Positions 45,684 to 54,987 of a stretch of DNA of 64,000 nt are shown here, piece by piece. How positions within the stretch are numbered: the first letter of the stretch is position 1; each line of letters starts with the position of its first letter. The stretch is from Cupriavidus basilensis. GTDB lineage: Bacteria; Pseudomonadota; Gammaproteobacteria; Burkholderiales; Burkholderiaceae. A program made the position numbers and the translations under genes. Under the pieces are notes generated by a model. That model made no database searches. It saw only the letters and a list, made by a program, of their open reading frames with translations, and was not told the DNA's origin. The stretch spans positions 248,001-312,000 of the forward strand of contig NZ_CP010536.1 in assembly GCF_000832305.1 (NCBI RefSeq), written 5' to 3'.

Positions 45684-45758
45684 CCGTACGGATGGGCCGT
45701 GCGGCTGAGAGAGTCCCTTCGAACCCGATCCGGCTAGTACCGGCGTGGGAAGTTTCAT
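45670..45758 (+). promoter_or_regulatory. thiamine pyrophosphate riboswitch (THI element)
   Basis: The conserved core is clear: GCGGCTGAGAGAGTCCC, then GAACCCGATCCGGCTAGTACC and CGTGGGAAG. P1 is ATGAAAC at 45670-45676 with GTTTCAT at 45752-45758. It controls thiC and probably the whole thiCOSGE operon by sensing thiamine pyrophosphate. It ends 113 bases before the thiC start, leaving room for a downstream expression platform. Confidence 0.95.
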
Positions 45759-45796
45759 GGTTACCGAACAGCTCCTGCCTTCTCCAAGGCACATGA

Positions 45797-47758
<1,962 letters not shown>

Positions 47759-47772
47759 GACGTAGGGCCTTG

Positions 47773-47887
47773 GTGCGGCGCATGCCTGTGCAGCGCCGCA
47801 CGCGAAGTACCGTGCCCCTTCCCCGAAGGGGCACGCCATGACTTAAAGGAGGCCGGTGCTCGCCGCGCCATCGCGGCGAGCACCGGC
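47773..47887 (+). repeat. three consecutive hairpins between thiC and thiO
   Basis: Perfect stems are GTGCGGCGC (47773-47781 with 47793-47801), GTGCCCCTT (47812-47820 with 47826-47834) and GCCGGTGCTCGCCGCG (47852-47867 with 47872-47887). None is followed by a U-tract. The third starts at the last base of an AAAGGAGG ribosome site (47845-47852) and ends 12 bases before the thiO ATG. Folding would bring the ribosome site to a normal distance from the start. Confidence 0.75.
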
Positions 47888-47899
47888 ACAAGCATCCCC

Positions 47900-49078
47900 A
47901 TGACAACGCAGTCGTTTGATGTGGCCGTGCTCGGCGCCGGCCTGGCCGGGCGCCTTTGCGCCTGGCAACTGGTGCGTGCCGGCCTGCGCGTGGCGCTGGT
48001 CGAGCGCGGTGGCCCCGACGGCGTTGGCTCGGCCGCGCACGTCGCCGCGGCAATGCTCGCGCCCCTGGCGGAATCCGCCATTGCCGAGCGCCGCATCGTC
48101 GAGCTTGGCACCGCCAGCGTCGACCTCTGGCGCGCCTGGGTGGCCGAATTGCCGGAACCGGTGTTCTTCCAGGAGGACGGCACGCTGGTGGTATGGCATA
48201 CCCGCGACCGCAGCGAGATGTCGCTGTTCACCAGCCGGGTGCGCGCGGTGGCGCCGCCCGAACTGGTGGCCGAGCGCATGCGCGCGCTGGACGGCAATGG
48301 CGTGGCCGCGCTCGAGCCCGCGCTCGCGGGCCGTTTCTCCCAGGGGCTGCTGCTGGCCGGCGAAGGCCAGCTGGACAATCGCGGCACGCTGCGCGCATTG
48401 CTGGCATGCGCGGTGGCAGGCGGGCTGCATTGCGTCTGGGAGGCCGGTGAAATCGAAGCGGGCGACCTGCCCGCGCTGGGTATCTGCGCACGCACGGTGC
48501 TGGATTGCCGTGGCCTTGGCGCCCGCGCCGCCTGGCCGGGGCAGCCCGCCGCGCACGGCAGCATGCCGGGATTGCGCGGCCTGCGCGGTGAAGTCGTGCG
48601 CGTGCACGCACCCGAGGTCAAGCTGCATCGCCCGGTGCGCCTGCTGCACCCGCGTTACCCGATCTATATCGCGCCCAAGCCCAACGACCTCTACGTGATC
48701 GGCGCCACCGAGCTCGAAAGCGAAGATGAGTCGCCGATGAGCGTGCGCTCCGCGCTGGAGCTGCTCTCCGCGGCGTATTCGCTGCACCCCGCCTTTGGCG
48801 AGGCGCGCGTGCTGGAACTCAATGTGCAGCGCCGCCCGACGCGCCCGGATCACCTGCCGGCCATCCGGGTTGACCAGCATGCCCGCATCGTGCGCCTCAA
48901 CGGCCTGTACCGGCACGGCTTCCTGATCGCCCCGGCGGTCACCGAGGCCGCCTGCCAGGTTGTGCAGGCTCTGCTCGACGACGATCCTGCCGCGCATGCC
49001 GTGCCCGCCTCGGTGCGCTGGCCGGGCATGATCGCGGCCGCGCTCGATACCGTCGCCGGCTCGCCGGTGCTGCACTGA
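47900..49078 (+). CDS. thiO: FAD-dependent glycine oxidase ThiO
   Basis: This 392-residue D-amino-acid-oxidase-fold enzyme oxidises glycine to iminoglycine for the thiazole ring. The FAD loop is VAVLGAGLAGRLCAWQL, and GLYRHGFLIAPAVTE is the C-terminal flavin segment. Its neighbours thiS and thiG use the product. The region SAAHVAAAMLAP replaces the usual GGM/SGA segment, a normal variation for the branch. Confidence 0.92.
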   Translation: MTTQSFDVAVLGAGLAGRLCAWQLVRAGLRVALVERGGPDGVGSAAHVAAAMLAPLAESAIAERRIVELGTASVDLWRAWVAELPEPVFFQEDGTLVVWHTRDRSEMSLFTSRVRAVAPPELVAERMRALDGNGVAALEPALAGRFSQGLLLAGEGQLDNRGTLRALLACAVAGGLHCVWEAGEIEAGDLPALGICARTVLDCRGLGARAAWPGQPAAHGSMPGLRGLRGEVVRVHAPEVKLHRPVRLLHPRYPIYIAPKPNDLYVIGATELESEDESPMSVRSALELLSAAYSLHPAFGEARVLELNVQRRPTRPDHLPAIRVDQHARIVRLNGLYRHGFLIAPAVTEAACQVVQALLDDDPAAHAVPASVRWPGMIAAALDTVAGSPVLH

Positions 49079-49084
49079 ACGACA

Positions 49085-49288
49085 ATGACCATGGATATCC
49101 TGCTCAACGGCCGTGCGCTCGCCCTTGCCGACAACGCCACGCTGGCCGATGCGGTGGCGGGCGCGGGCATCGCGCCGCCATTTGCCGCCGCGCTTAACGG
49201 CCAGTTCGTGCCACGCGCCGCGCATGCGGCGACTGTGCTCGCCGCCGGCGATCGTATCGACCTCGTGCAACCCGTGACGGGAGGCTGA
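49085..49288 (+). CDS. thiS: sulfur carrier protein ThiS
   Basis: This 67-residue ubiquitin-fold protein ends in the essential Gly-Gly (PVTGG), where thiocarboxylate forms. It supplies sulfur to ThiG. ATG 49085 is six bases after the thiO stop; ATG 49091 (MDILLNG) is an equally likely start. Confidence 0.93.
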   Translation: MTMDILLNGRALALADNATLADAVAGAGIAPPFAAALNGQFVPRAAHAATVLAAGDRIDLVQPVTGG

Positions 49289-49294
49289 CCCCAA

Positions 49295-50143
49295 ATGACC
49301 TTCAATTCCGCAGAACCCCGGCGCGACCTGTTCGCCGACCCCTTCGTGCTCTATGGCGAGTCGTTTGCCTCGCGCCTGTTGCTGGGTACCGCGCGCTATC
49401 CGTCTCCCGCCACGCTGCAGGCCGCGGTGGAGGTGGCCCGGCCCGCCATGCTGACGGTGGCGCTGCGCCGCCAGGGCTCGGTCGGCGATGGCGAGGGCGG
49501 CCAGGCTTTCTGGCAGATGCTGCGCTCGCTGAACGTGCCGGTGCTGCCCAATACCGCCGGCTGCATGGCGCCGCAGGAAGCCATCACCACTGCCATGATG
49601 GCGCGCGAAGTGTTCGAGACCGACTGGATCAAGCTTGAGCTGGTGGGCGACGACTACACGCTCCAGCCCGATACGCTCAACCTGCCCGCCGTGGCCGAGA
49701 CGCTGATCAAGGAAGGCTTCAAGGTGCTGCCGTATTGCACGGAGGACCTCGTGCTGTGCCGCCGCCTGCTGGACGTGGGCTGCCAGGCGCTGATGCCCTG
49801 GGCCGCGCCCATCGGCACCGGCAAGGGCGCCGTCAATCCGCACGCCATGCGCCTGTTGCGCGAACGCTTGCCGGATACCCCGCTGATCGTCGACGCAGGC
49901 CTCGGGCTGCCGTCGCACGCGGCCCAGGTGCTGGAGTGGGGCTACGATGGCGTGCTGCTGAACACCGCCGTGGCGCAAGCTGCCTATCCGGTCAACATGG
50001 CACGCGCCTTCGCGCTGGCTGTGGACGCGGGCCGCACGGCCTACCTGGCCGGCCCCATGCCGGAGCGCGATATCGCTCAGGCCAGCACGCCGGTGGTGGG
50101 CATGCCGTTCTGGCACGCCGAAGGCGCGGAGGATCGCGCATGA
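49295..50143 (+). CDS. thiG: thiazole synthase
   Basis: This 282-residue TIM-barrel enzyme builds thiazole phosphate. The Schiff-base Lys is in WIKLELVGD; LLGTARYPS and the phosphate-binding GLPSHAAQVLEWGYDGVLLNTA are present. It starts six bases after thiS and overlaps thiE by four bases (ATGA). About 20 residues at the N-terminus extend beyond the usual start. Confidence 0.95.
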   Translation: MTFNSAEPRRDLFADPFVLYGESFASRLLLGTARYPSPATLQAAVEVARPAMLTVALRRQGSVGDGEGGQAFWQMLRSLNVPVLPNTAGCMAPQEAITTAMMAREVFETDWIKLELVGDDYTLQPDTLNLPAVAETLIKEGFKVLPYCTEDLVLCRRLLDVGCQALMPWAAPIGTGKGAVNPHAMRLLRERLPDTPLIVDAGLGLPSHAAQVLEWGYDGVLLNTAVAQAAYPVNMARAFALAVDAGRTAYLAGPMPERDIAQASTPVVGMPFWHAEGAEDRA

Positions 50144-51273
50144 CCCGCAATCCTCTCCCGGCCGGCCTCGACGGCGCGCTGCGCGACACGCTGCTGGCGC
50201 GCTATGGCGCTACCTTCGGCACCAGCGACAAGGCCTGGCGCGCGTGGGTGCAGGGCAACGCCCCCGCCGCGCTCGGCGATGCCGACGTGGTGCTGTTCGA
50301 CGGCGAGGCCGACGAGGCCACGCTGGCGCGCATTGCCGGCGCCGGCGCCATCGCCATCGAGAGCGACCGCGAAGGCGGGCAATGGAGCGACACCGTGCGC
50401 TCGCCGATGGGCACCTGGGTCTTCAGTGCCCATGCCGACGACGACACCGCGCATTCGCCGGCCTTCGTCGCCGTGCTGCTGGCTTGCCTGGCGCTGCATT
50501 TCCCCGCGCACGACGCGCTCTGCCTGGCGCGCGCCTGGCAGCCGGGCTCGCTGGACTGGCCGGTGGACTTCGCGCGCTTCCCGCACGTGCGCCACGCCGC
50601 GCTGGTCGCGCCGGAGCAGCGCGCCGAGCCCTTCGCACCATGCCCGCCGCTGGCTTTGTACGCGGTGGTGCCCAGCGCCGAATGGATCGAGCGGCTGGTG
50701 CCGCTGGCGGTGCCCACCGTGCAGTTGCGCTTCAAGTCCGACGACGCGCAGGCCGTGCGCAGCGAGATCGAGCGCGCCGCCAAGGCAGCGCGCGGCAGCG
50801 CTTCGCGCCTGTTCATCAACGATCACTGGCGGGCTGCCATCGACTACCACGCCAGCCAGGGTGGCGACAGCGGCATCTATGGTATCCACCTCGGCCAGGA
50901 AGACCTCGACGAAGCCGACCTCGATGCGCTGCGCGCCTCCGGGCTGCGCCTTGGCGTGTCCACGCACGGCTATGCCGAGATGCTGCGCGTGGCCACCATC
51001 GGCCCGAGCTACCTTGCGCTGGGTGCGATCTTCCCGACCACCACCAAAATCATGCCGACCGCGCCGCAAGGCCTGGGCCGCTTCCACGCCTACGTCAAGC
51101 TGATGCAGCCTGTGGTGCCCTCGCTGGTGGGCATCGGCGGCGTCGATGCGGTGCGCTTGCCGGAGGTGCTGGCGGTTGGCGTAGGCAGCGCGGCCGTGGT
51201 GCGCGCGATTACCGAGGCGGCCGACGTGCCGGCGGCGGTGACGAATCTGCTGGGGATGTTCCCGGCGGCTTGA
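50140..51273 (+). CDS. thiE: thiamine phosphate synthase with extra N-terminal domain
   Basis: The C-terminal 205 residues (about 171-377) are a complete ThiE barrel: VQLRFK, LFINDHW, GIHLGQEDL, GVSTH and LGAIFPTTTKIMP. It joins the pyrimidine and thiazole to give thiamine phosphate. The first 170 residues are not part of ThiE. Residues about 49-133 faintly resemble the back half of a ThiD/ribokinase-fold kinase (HSPAFVAVLLACLALHF), but the anion-hole GTGC motif is gone, so it cannot be an active kinase. ThiE alone is usually about 210 residues. A true thiD lies at about 62.4 kb. Confidence 0.92.
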   Translation: MTRNPLPAGLDGALRDTLLARYGATFGTSDKAWRAWVQGNAPAALGDADVVLFDGEADEATLARIAGAGAIAIESDREGGQWSDTVRSPMGTWVFSAHADDDTAHSPAFVAVLLACLALHFPAHDALCLARAWQPGSLDWPVDFARFPHVRHAALVAPEQRAEPFAPCPPLALYAVVPSAEWIERLVPLAVPTVQLRFKSDDAQAVRSEIERAAKAARGSASRLFINDHWRAAIDYHASQGGDSGIYGIHLGQEDLDEADLDALRASGLRLGVSTHGYAEMLRVATIGPSYLALGAIFPTTTKIMPTAPQGLGRFHAYVKLMQPVVPSLVGIGGVDAVRLPEVLAVGVGSAAVVRAITEAADVPAAVTNLLGMFPAA

Positions 51274-51365
51274 TGTGCCGCCGGGCCCGGAGCGAGGGTA
51301 CGCATGCGTGCGCCTGACCGCTCTCACTCCGGGAGTCCAAGCTTGCACATTCTGCCCGCATACCG

Positions 51366-51869
51366 ATGCCTGTCATTCGCCTGGCGACACCCGAAGACGT
51401 ACCCGGCCTGCCTGCCATCGAACGCGCGGCGGCTGAACTATTCCCCGAATCCGACCTGCCTGCCGCGCTGCGCCAGCAAGTCACGCCGCTCGAAGACCTG
51501 CAACGCGCGCAGCGTGAGCGCCGCCTGTGGGTCGCCATCGCCCCCGACGGCACGCCAGCCGGCTTCGCGCTCGCCAGCGTGCTTGGCCAGCATGCCTGCC
51601 TTGACGAGATGGACGTCCACCCCGCCCACGCCCGCCGCGGCATCGGCCGCGCACTTGTGCGCGCCGTAGCCGATGGTTTGCGCCGGCAAGGCCTGCAGTC
51701 GCTCCATCTCACCACCTTCAGCCACCTGCCGTGGAACGCGCCGTTCTACGCAAGCCTCGGCTTTCGCCGTCTCGATGAAGCCGATCTCAGCCCGGCGCTT
51801 TGCGCCGCACTGGCGCGCGAGGCGGCGCTCGGCTTGCGCCAACGCATCGCCATGCGCCTGGCGTTGTGA
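51366..51869 (+). CDS. GNAT-family N-acetyltransferase
   Basis: This 167-residue protein has the acetyl-CoA loop in VHPAHARRGIGRALV and the terminal NAPFYASLGFRRLDE typical of GNAT enzymes. The substrate is unknown. It lies 92 bases after thiE and may be transcribed with it. Confidence 0.88.
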   Translation: MPVIRLATPEDVPGLPAIERAAAELFPESDLPAALRQQVTPLEDLQRAQRERRLWVAIAPDGTPAGFALASVLGQHACLDEMDVHPAHARRGIGRALVRAVADGLRRQGLQSLHLTTFSHLPWNAPFYASLGFRRLDEADLSPALCAALAREAALGLRQRIAMRLAL

Positions 51870-51928
51870 GCCATGCCGGCGCCGCGCTGCGTTACGATGG
51901 CGCCGTGCCATCCACTCCGGCGAACCCC

Positions 51929-52705
51929 ATGATCTCGTCCCAGTTCATCAGCCGCGTCACCCTGCGGCGCGACATCGTCGACAGCTTCGAGCGCTACCCC
52001 TTCAGCCTGCCCGCAGTGCGCACGCTGGACGCGATGGAGATGCACCCCAAGGTGACCTTCCTGGTTGGCGAGAACGGATCGGGCAAGTCCACGCTGATGG
52101 AAGCCATTGCCGTGGCCATGGGCTACAACGCCGAGGGCGGCTCGCGTAATTTCAGCTTCGGCACACGCCGGTCGCATTCAGTGCTGCACGAATACCTGCG
52201 CGTTGCGCGCGGCTTCAAGCGCCCGCGCGATGGCTTCTTCCTGCGCGCGGAGAGCTTCTTCAACGTGGCCACGGAAATCGAGCGCCTGGACCAGGAGCCG
52301 GCTTTCAGTCCGCCCGTCATCAACGCCTACGGCGGGCGTTCGTTGCACGAGCAATCGCATGGCGAATCGTTTCTCGCGCTGATGATGCATCGCTTTGGCG
52401 GCAATGGGCTCTACCTGCTCGACGAGCCCGAGGCGGCGCTGTCGCCGCAGCGGCAACTGGCGGTGCTGTCGCGCATCCATGATCTGGCAGAAGACGGCTC
52501 GCAGTTCATCATCGCCACGCACTCGCCGATCCTGATGGCCTATCCGAATGCGTGGATCTACGCCTGCTCGCCGGATGGCGTGGCGCGGATCGACTATCAG
52601 GACACCGAGCACTTTCGCGTGACGCGCGATTTCCTGGCCAATCCCGAGCGCATGCTGCGCGTGCTGTTTGGCGACGAGCCGGGCGGCGAGAGCGAGCCGG
52701 TCTAG
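51929..52705 (+). CDS. AAA family ATPase (ABC/SMC-like ATPase domain)
   Basis: This 258-residue soluble ATPase has Walker A GENGSGKST at about residues 47-55, an ABC-like signature in SHGESFLAL and Walker B LYLLDEPEAAL, then an H-loop IIATHSPIL. It has no coiled coil, transporter partner or nuclease domain, so it belongs to the stand-alone RecF/OLD-like predicted ATPases. The function is unknown. A GTG at 51905 would add eight residues. Confidence 0.85.
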   Translation: MISSQFISRVTLRRDIVDSFERYPFSLPAVRTLDAMEMHPKVTFLVGENGSGKSTLMEAIAVAMGYNAEGGSRNFSFGTRRSHSVLHEYLRVARGFKRPRDGFFLRAESFFNVATEIERLDQEPAFSPPVINAYGGRSLHEQSHGESFLALMMHRFGGNGLYLLDEPEAALSPQRQLAVLSRIHDLAEDGSQFIIATHSPILMAYPNAWIYACSPDGVARIDYQDTEHFRVTRDFLANPERMLRVLFGDEPGGESEPV

Positions 52706-53023
52706 ATGCTCCGCTATCCCACGCTGATCGTTTCGATGATGATGCTGTTTCTCACATTCAGTGGCGGGGATGCACACTGGATCGCCGGTGCTGGCATGTT
52801 TGACCGAGCGTTGCAGGGCGGCGCCTTTGTCTGGATTTTCCTGTTTTGCTTCCTGGCCTACATTCCGCTCCTGGTGCTGGTAGCCAGCTACACGCTGCGG
52901 AATCTGCTGGCGCTCTACCTGTACAGGAACCGGCGCGCTGTCGTCAGCCTGTTCCTGTTTTCCGTGATGCCATCGATCGCGCTCTATCGCTTCAATGCCT
53001 GGTTCGTGCGGGAGATCCTGTAG
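52706..53023 (+). CDS. small hypothetical membrane protein
   Basis: This 105-residue protein begins at the base after the ATPase stop (TAGATG), a sign of translational coupling. It has three hydrophobic segments (residues about 5-20, 40-65 and 75-95) and basic loops. I do not recognise it. Base composition is slightly AT-richer than neighbours. Confidence 0.6.
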   Translation: MLRYPTLIVSMMMLFLTFSGGDAHWIAGAGMFDRALQGGAFVWIFLFCFLAYIPLLVLVASYTLRNLLALYLYRNRRAVVSLFLFSVMPSIALYRFNAWFVREIL

Positions 53024-53043
53024 GCGCTGGCAAGCGCCTGCGC

Positions 53044-54825
53044 TCAGCCGCGCGCGCCACGCTCCAGGATCTTGTACAGATGCGAGCGTGAAATGCGCAA
53101 TTGCTCCGCCGCGCGCTTCTTGTTGCCACCGTGCCGCGCGATGGCTTGCAGCACGGCCTCGTACGCGACTTCCCGCAAGTCCGCCGGCGATGCGGCGCGC
53201 GCATCGATCCCAGCCTCGTCCACCGCCCCATTCGCCGCCCCATCCGCCGCCTCATCCAGCGCCTCGCCATACGGCAACGGCGGCTCGTTCAGACTGTGCG
53301 CCACCGCGCTTTCCTCACCCCGGGCGAAATCCGCTGCGCGCAGCACGCGTGCGTCGCAGAACACCAGCGCTTCTTCGATCTTCTGCCTGAGCTGGCGCAC
53401 ATTGCCCGGCCATCGCCGCTCGGCCAGATAGCGCGGCACCTCGGATGCCACTTCCGGCACCGGCACCTGGTTGCGCGCGCAGAAGCCGCGCACGAAATGG
53501 GTCAGCAGGGCAGGGATGTCCTCGCGCCGCTGGCCCAGCGCGGGAATGCGCAGCACCACGCCGCTCAGGCGGTAATACAGATCCAGGCGGAAGCGTCCGC
53601 CATCGATCAGCGCCTGGATGTCGCGGTTGGTTGCCGCTACCAGCCGGAAGTCCACGCGCTGCGCCTGGCGGCTGCCCAGCCGTTCCACCATATGGTCCTC
53701 CAGCACGCGCAGCAGCTTGACCTGCATCTCCATCGGGATATCGGCAACCTCGTCGAGAAACAGCGTGCCGCCAGCGGCCTGCTCCAGCTTGCCGGCCTGC
53801 CCATGGCGATGGCTGCCCGTGAAGGCGCCCGCCGCATGCCCGAACAGTTCGGCCTCGATCAGCGTGGCGGGCAGCGCGGCCAGGTTCAGGCTGACCAGCG
53901 GCTTGCCCTGGGCCGCGCGGCTGGCACCGTGGATGGCGCGTGCCACCAGTTCCTTGCCGGTGCCGCTTTCGCCGAGGATCAGCACCGGCACGTCCAGGCG
54001 CGCTACCGTGTCGATCTCACGGCGCAGCCGCTGCATGGGTGCGCTATCGCCAATCAGCAGGCCGGGGCCGGCGCCGGCTTGCTGCTCGCGCAACGCGTCG
54101 AGCTCGCGTTGTGTTTGCGCCAGTTGCGAGCGCAACTGCGTCATCTCGCGGTGCATGCGGCCGATGGCTTCAGGCTCCTTGAAGAGGATCTGGCCGATGG
54201 CGCCAACCACCTCGCCCGCAGCGCTGATCGGGAGGCGGTTCACCACGCGTGTCACCCCGTTCATCTCCTGCAACTGCCCGATCTCGGCTTTGCCGCTGGC
54301 CGCTACCTGCGCCAGGCGCGAATTGGGGATGACGTCCACCGCGGGCCGGCCCGTGCCTTCACCGGTGCGCAGGCCGAGGAATTTCTCGTGCACCGGGCTG
54401 ATGAAACGCACGTTGCCCGCGCGGTCCGCCACGGTGATGGCCTGGTAGGGGTTGGTGATGAAGTGATCGAGGATCGCGCCGGCAAAGGGTACCGCGCCGA
54501 GGAAGTCGAAGAGGGCTGCGTCACGCTCGGCCGGGCGCAGCAGGATGACCTGCCGCTCGCGGTCGCACAGACGCATGGCGATGAAGCGGTGCGCGGGCTT
54601 TCCGTCGGGGCCAGGCAGGCTGCATTCGAACAGGCGGCCGGCATCCTGGGGGGAGTCGCCGTCGCCAGCGAGCCCTGTGCTGGCGGCTAGCGCGGCGGTT
54701 GCCAGCGTGGCGTTGGCGGCGAGTCCCAGGCCGGCTAGTAGGTCTCCCGCGTGGCTGGCGACCAGTACGCCAAGGCTGTCTTCGGTGCCGGGGAAAGTGT
54801 CTTCGGGTGTCGCTGATGACGACAT
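53044..54825 (-). CDS. sigma-54-dependent transcriptional activator (PAS-AAA+-Fis)
   Basis: This 593-residue activator has a sensor region with a PAS domain (about residues 115-220), a short coiled coil (225-250), an AAA+ domain (Walker A GESGTGKE at 285-292, Walker B TLFLDEV) and a C-terminal Fis HTH (NKKRAAEQLRISRSHLYKILER). The loop that contacts sigma-54 reads GAFTGS rather than GAFTGA. It is divergent from the carboxylase operon, whose promoter region has a -24/-12 element, so it very likely controls that operon. A sensed ligand is unknown. ATG 54825 (MSSSATPED) is preferred to a longer frame. Confidence 0.9.
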   Translation of the reverse strand: MSSSATPEDTFPGTEDSLGVLVASHAGDLLAGLGLAANATLATAALAASTGLAGDGDSPQDAGRLFECSLPGPDGKPAHRFIAMRLCDRERQVILLRPAERDAALFDFLGAVPFAGAILDHFITNPYQAITVADRAGNVRFISPVHEKFLGLRTGEGTGRPAVDVIPNSRLAQVAASGKAEIGQLQEMNGVTRVVNRLPISAAGEVVGAIGQILFKEPEAIGRMHREMTQLRSQLAQTQRELDALREQQAGAGPGLLIGDSAPMQRLRREIDTVARLDVPVLILGESGTGKELVARAIHGASRAAQGKPLVSLNLAALPATLIEAELFGHAAGAFTGSHRHGQAGKLEQAAGGTLFLDEVADIPMEMQVKLLRVLEDHMVERLGSRQAQRVDFRLVAATNRDIQALIDGGRFRLDLYYRLSGVVLRIPALGQRREDIPALLTHFVRGFCARNQVPVPEVASEVPRYLAERRWPGNVRQLRQKIEEALVFCDARVLRAADFARGEESAVAHSLNEPPLPYGEALDEAADGAANGAVDEAGIDARAASPADLREVAYEAVLQAIARHGGNKKRAAEQLRISRSHLYKILERGARG

Positions 54826-54849
54826 GTTGTGTCTCCGTCGTGGGCACTT

Positions 54850-54872
54850 TTGTGTCCTTATTGCGAACACAA
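54850..54872. promoter_or_regulatory. inverted repeat, candidate activator site upstream of the sigma-54 promoter
   Basis: TTGTGT and ACACAA are separated by 11 bases, centred about 60 bp upstream of the -24 box. A further TTGTGTC lies at 54827-54833. This is the usual zone for enhancer sites of Fis-type activators. Confidence 0.5.
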
Positions 54873-54919
54873 TATCAGCGAGCCATAAAAAGAACAATGA
54901 AATCAAGGGCTGGCGAGCC

Positions 54920-54934
54920 TGGCACGTTTGCTGC
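54920..54934 (+). promoter_or_regulatory. sigma-54 (-24/-12) promoter of the carboxylase operon
   Basis: TGGCACG, four bases, then CTGC: the invariant GG and GC are 11 bases apart as required, and 10 of the 11 fixed consensus bases match (TTGC to CTGC is the only change). The predicted transcript starts about 40 bases before the GTG start of the carboxyltransferase gene. Confidence 0.78.
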
Positions 54935-54987
54935 CTTTATGCGTTCAGATAGCCCACGACCATAACAACAGCACTGAGGAGACCGCC

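Noticed and set aside
47852..47887. 16-bp hairpin before thiO as an intrinsic terminator
   Set aside because: No U-tract follows, and it lies between a ribosome site and the start of the next gene in a coherent operon.
47843..50116. Open frame of 757 codons on the minus strand opposite thiO-thiS-thiG
   Set aside because: Antisense to three conserved genes, with shadow composition and no recognisable motif.
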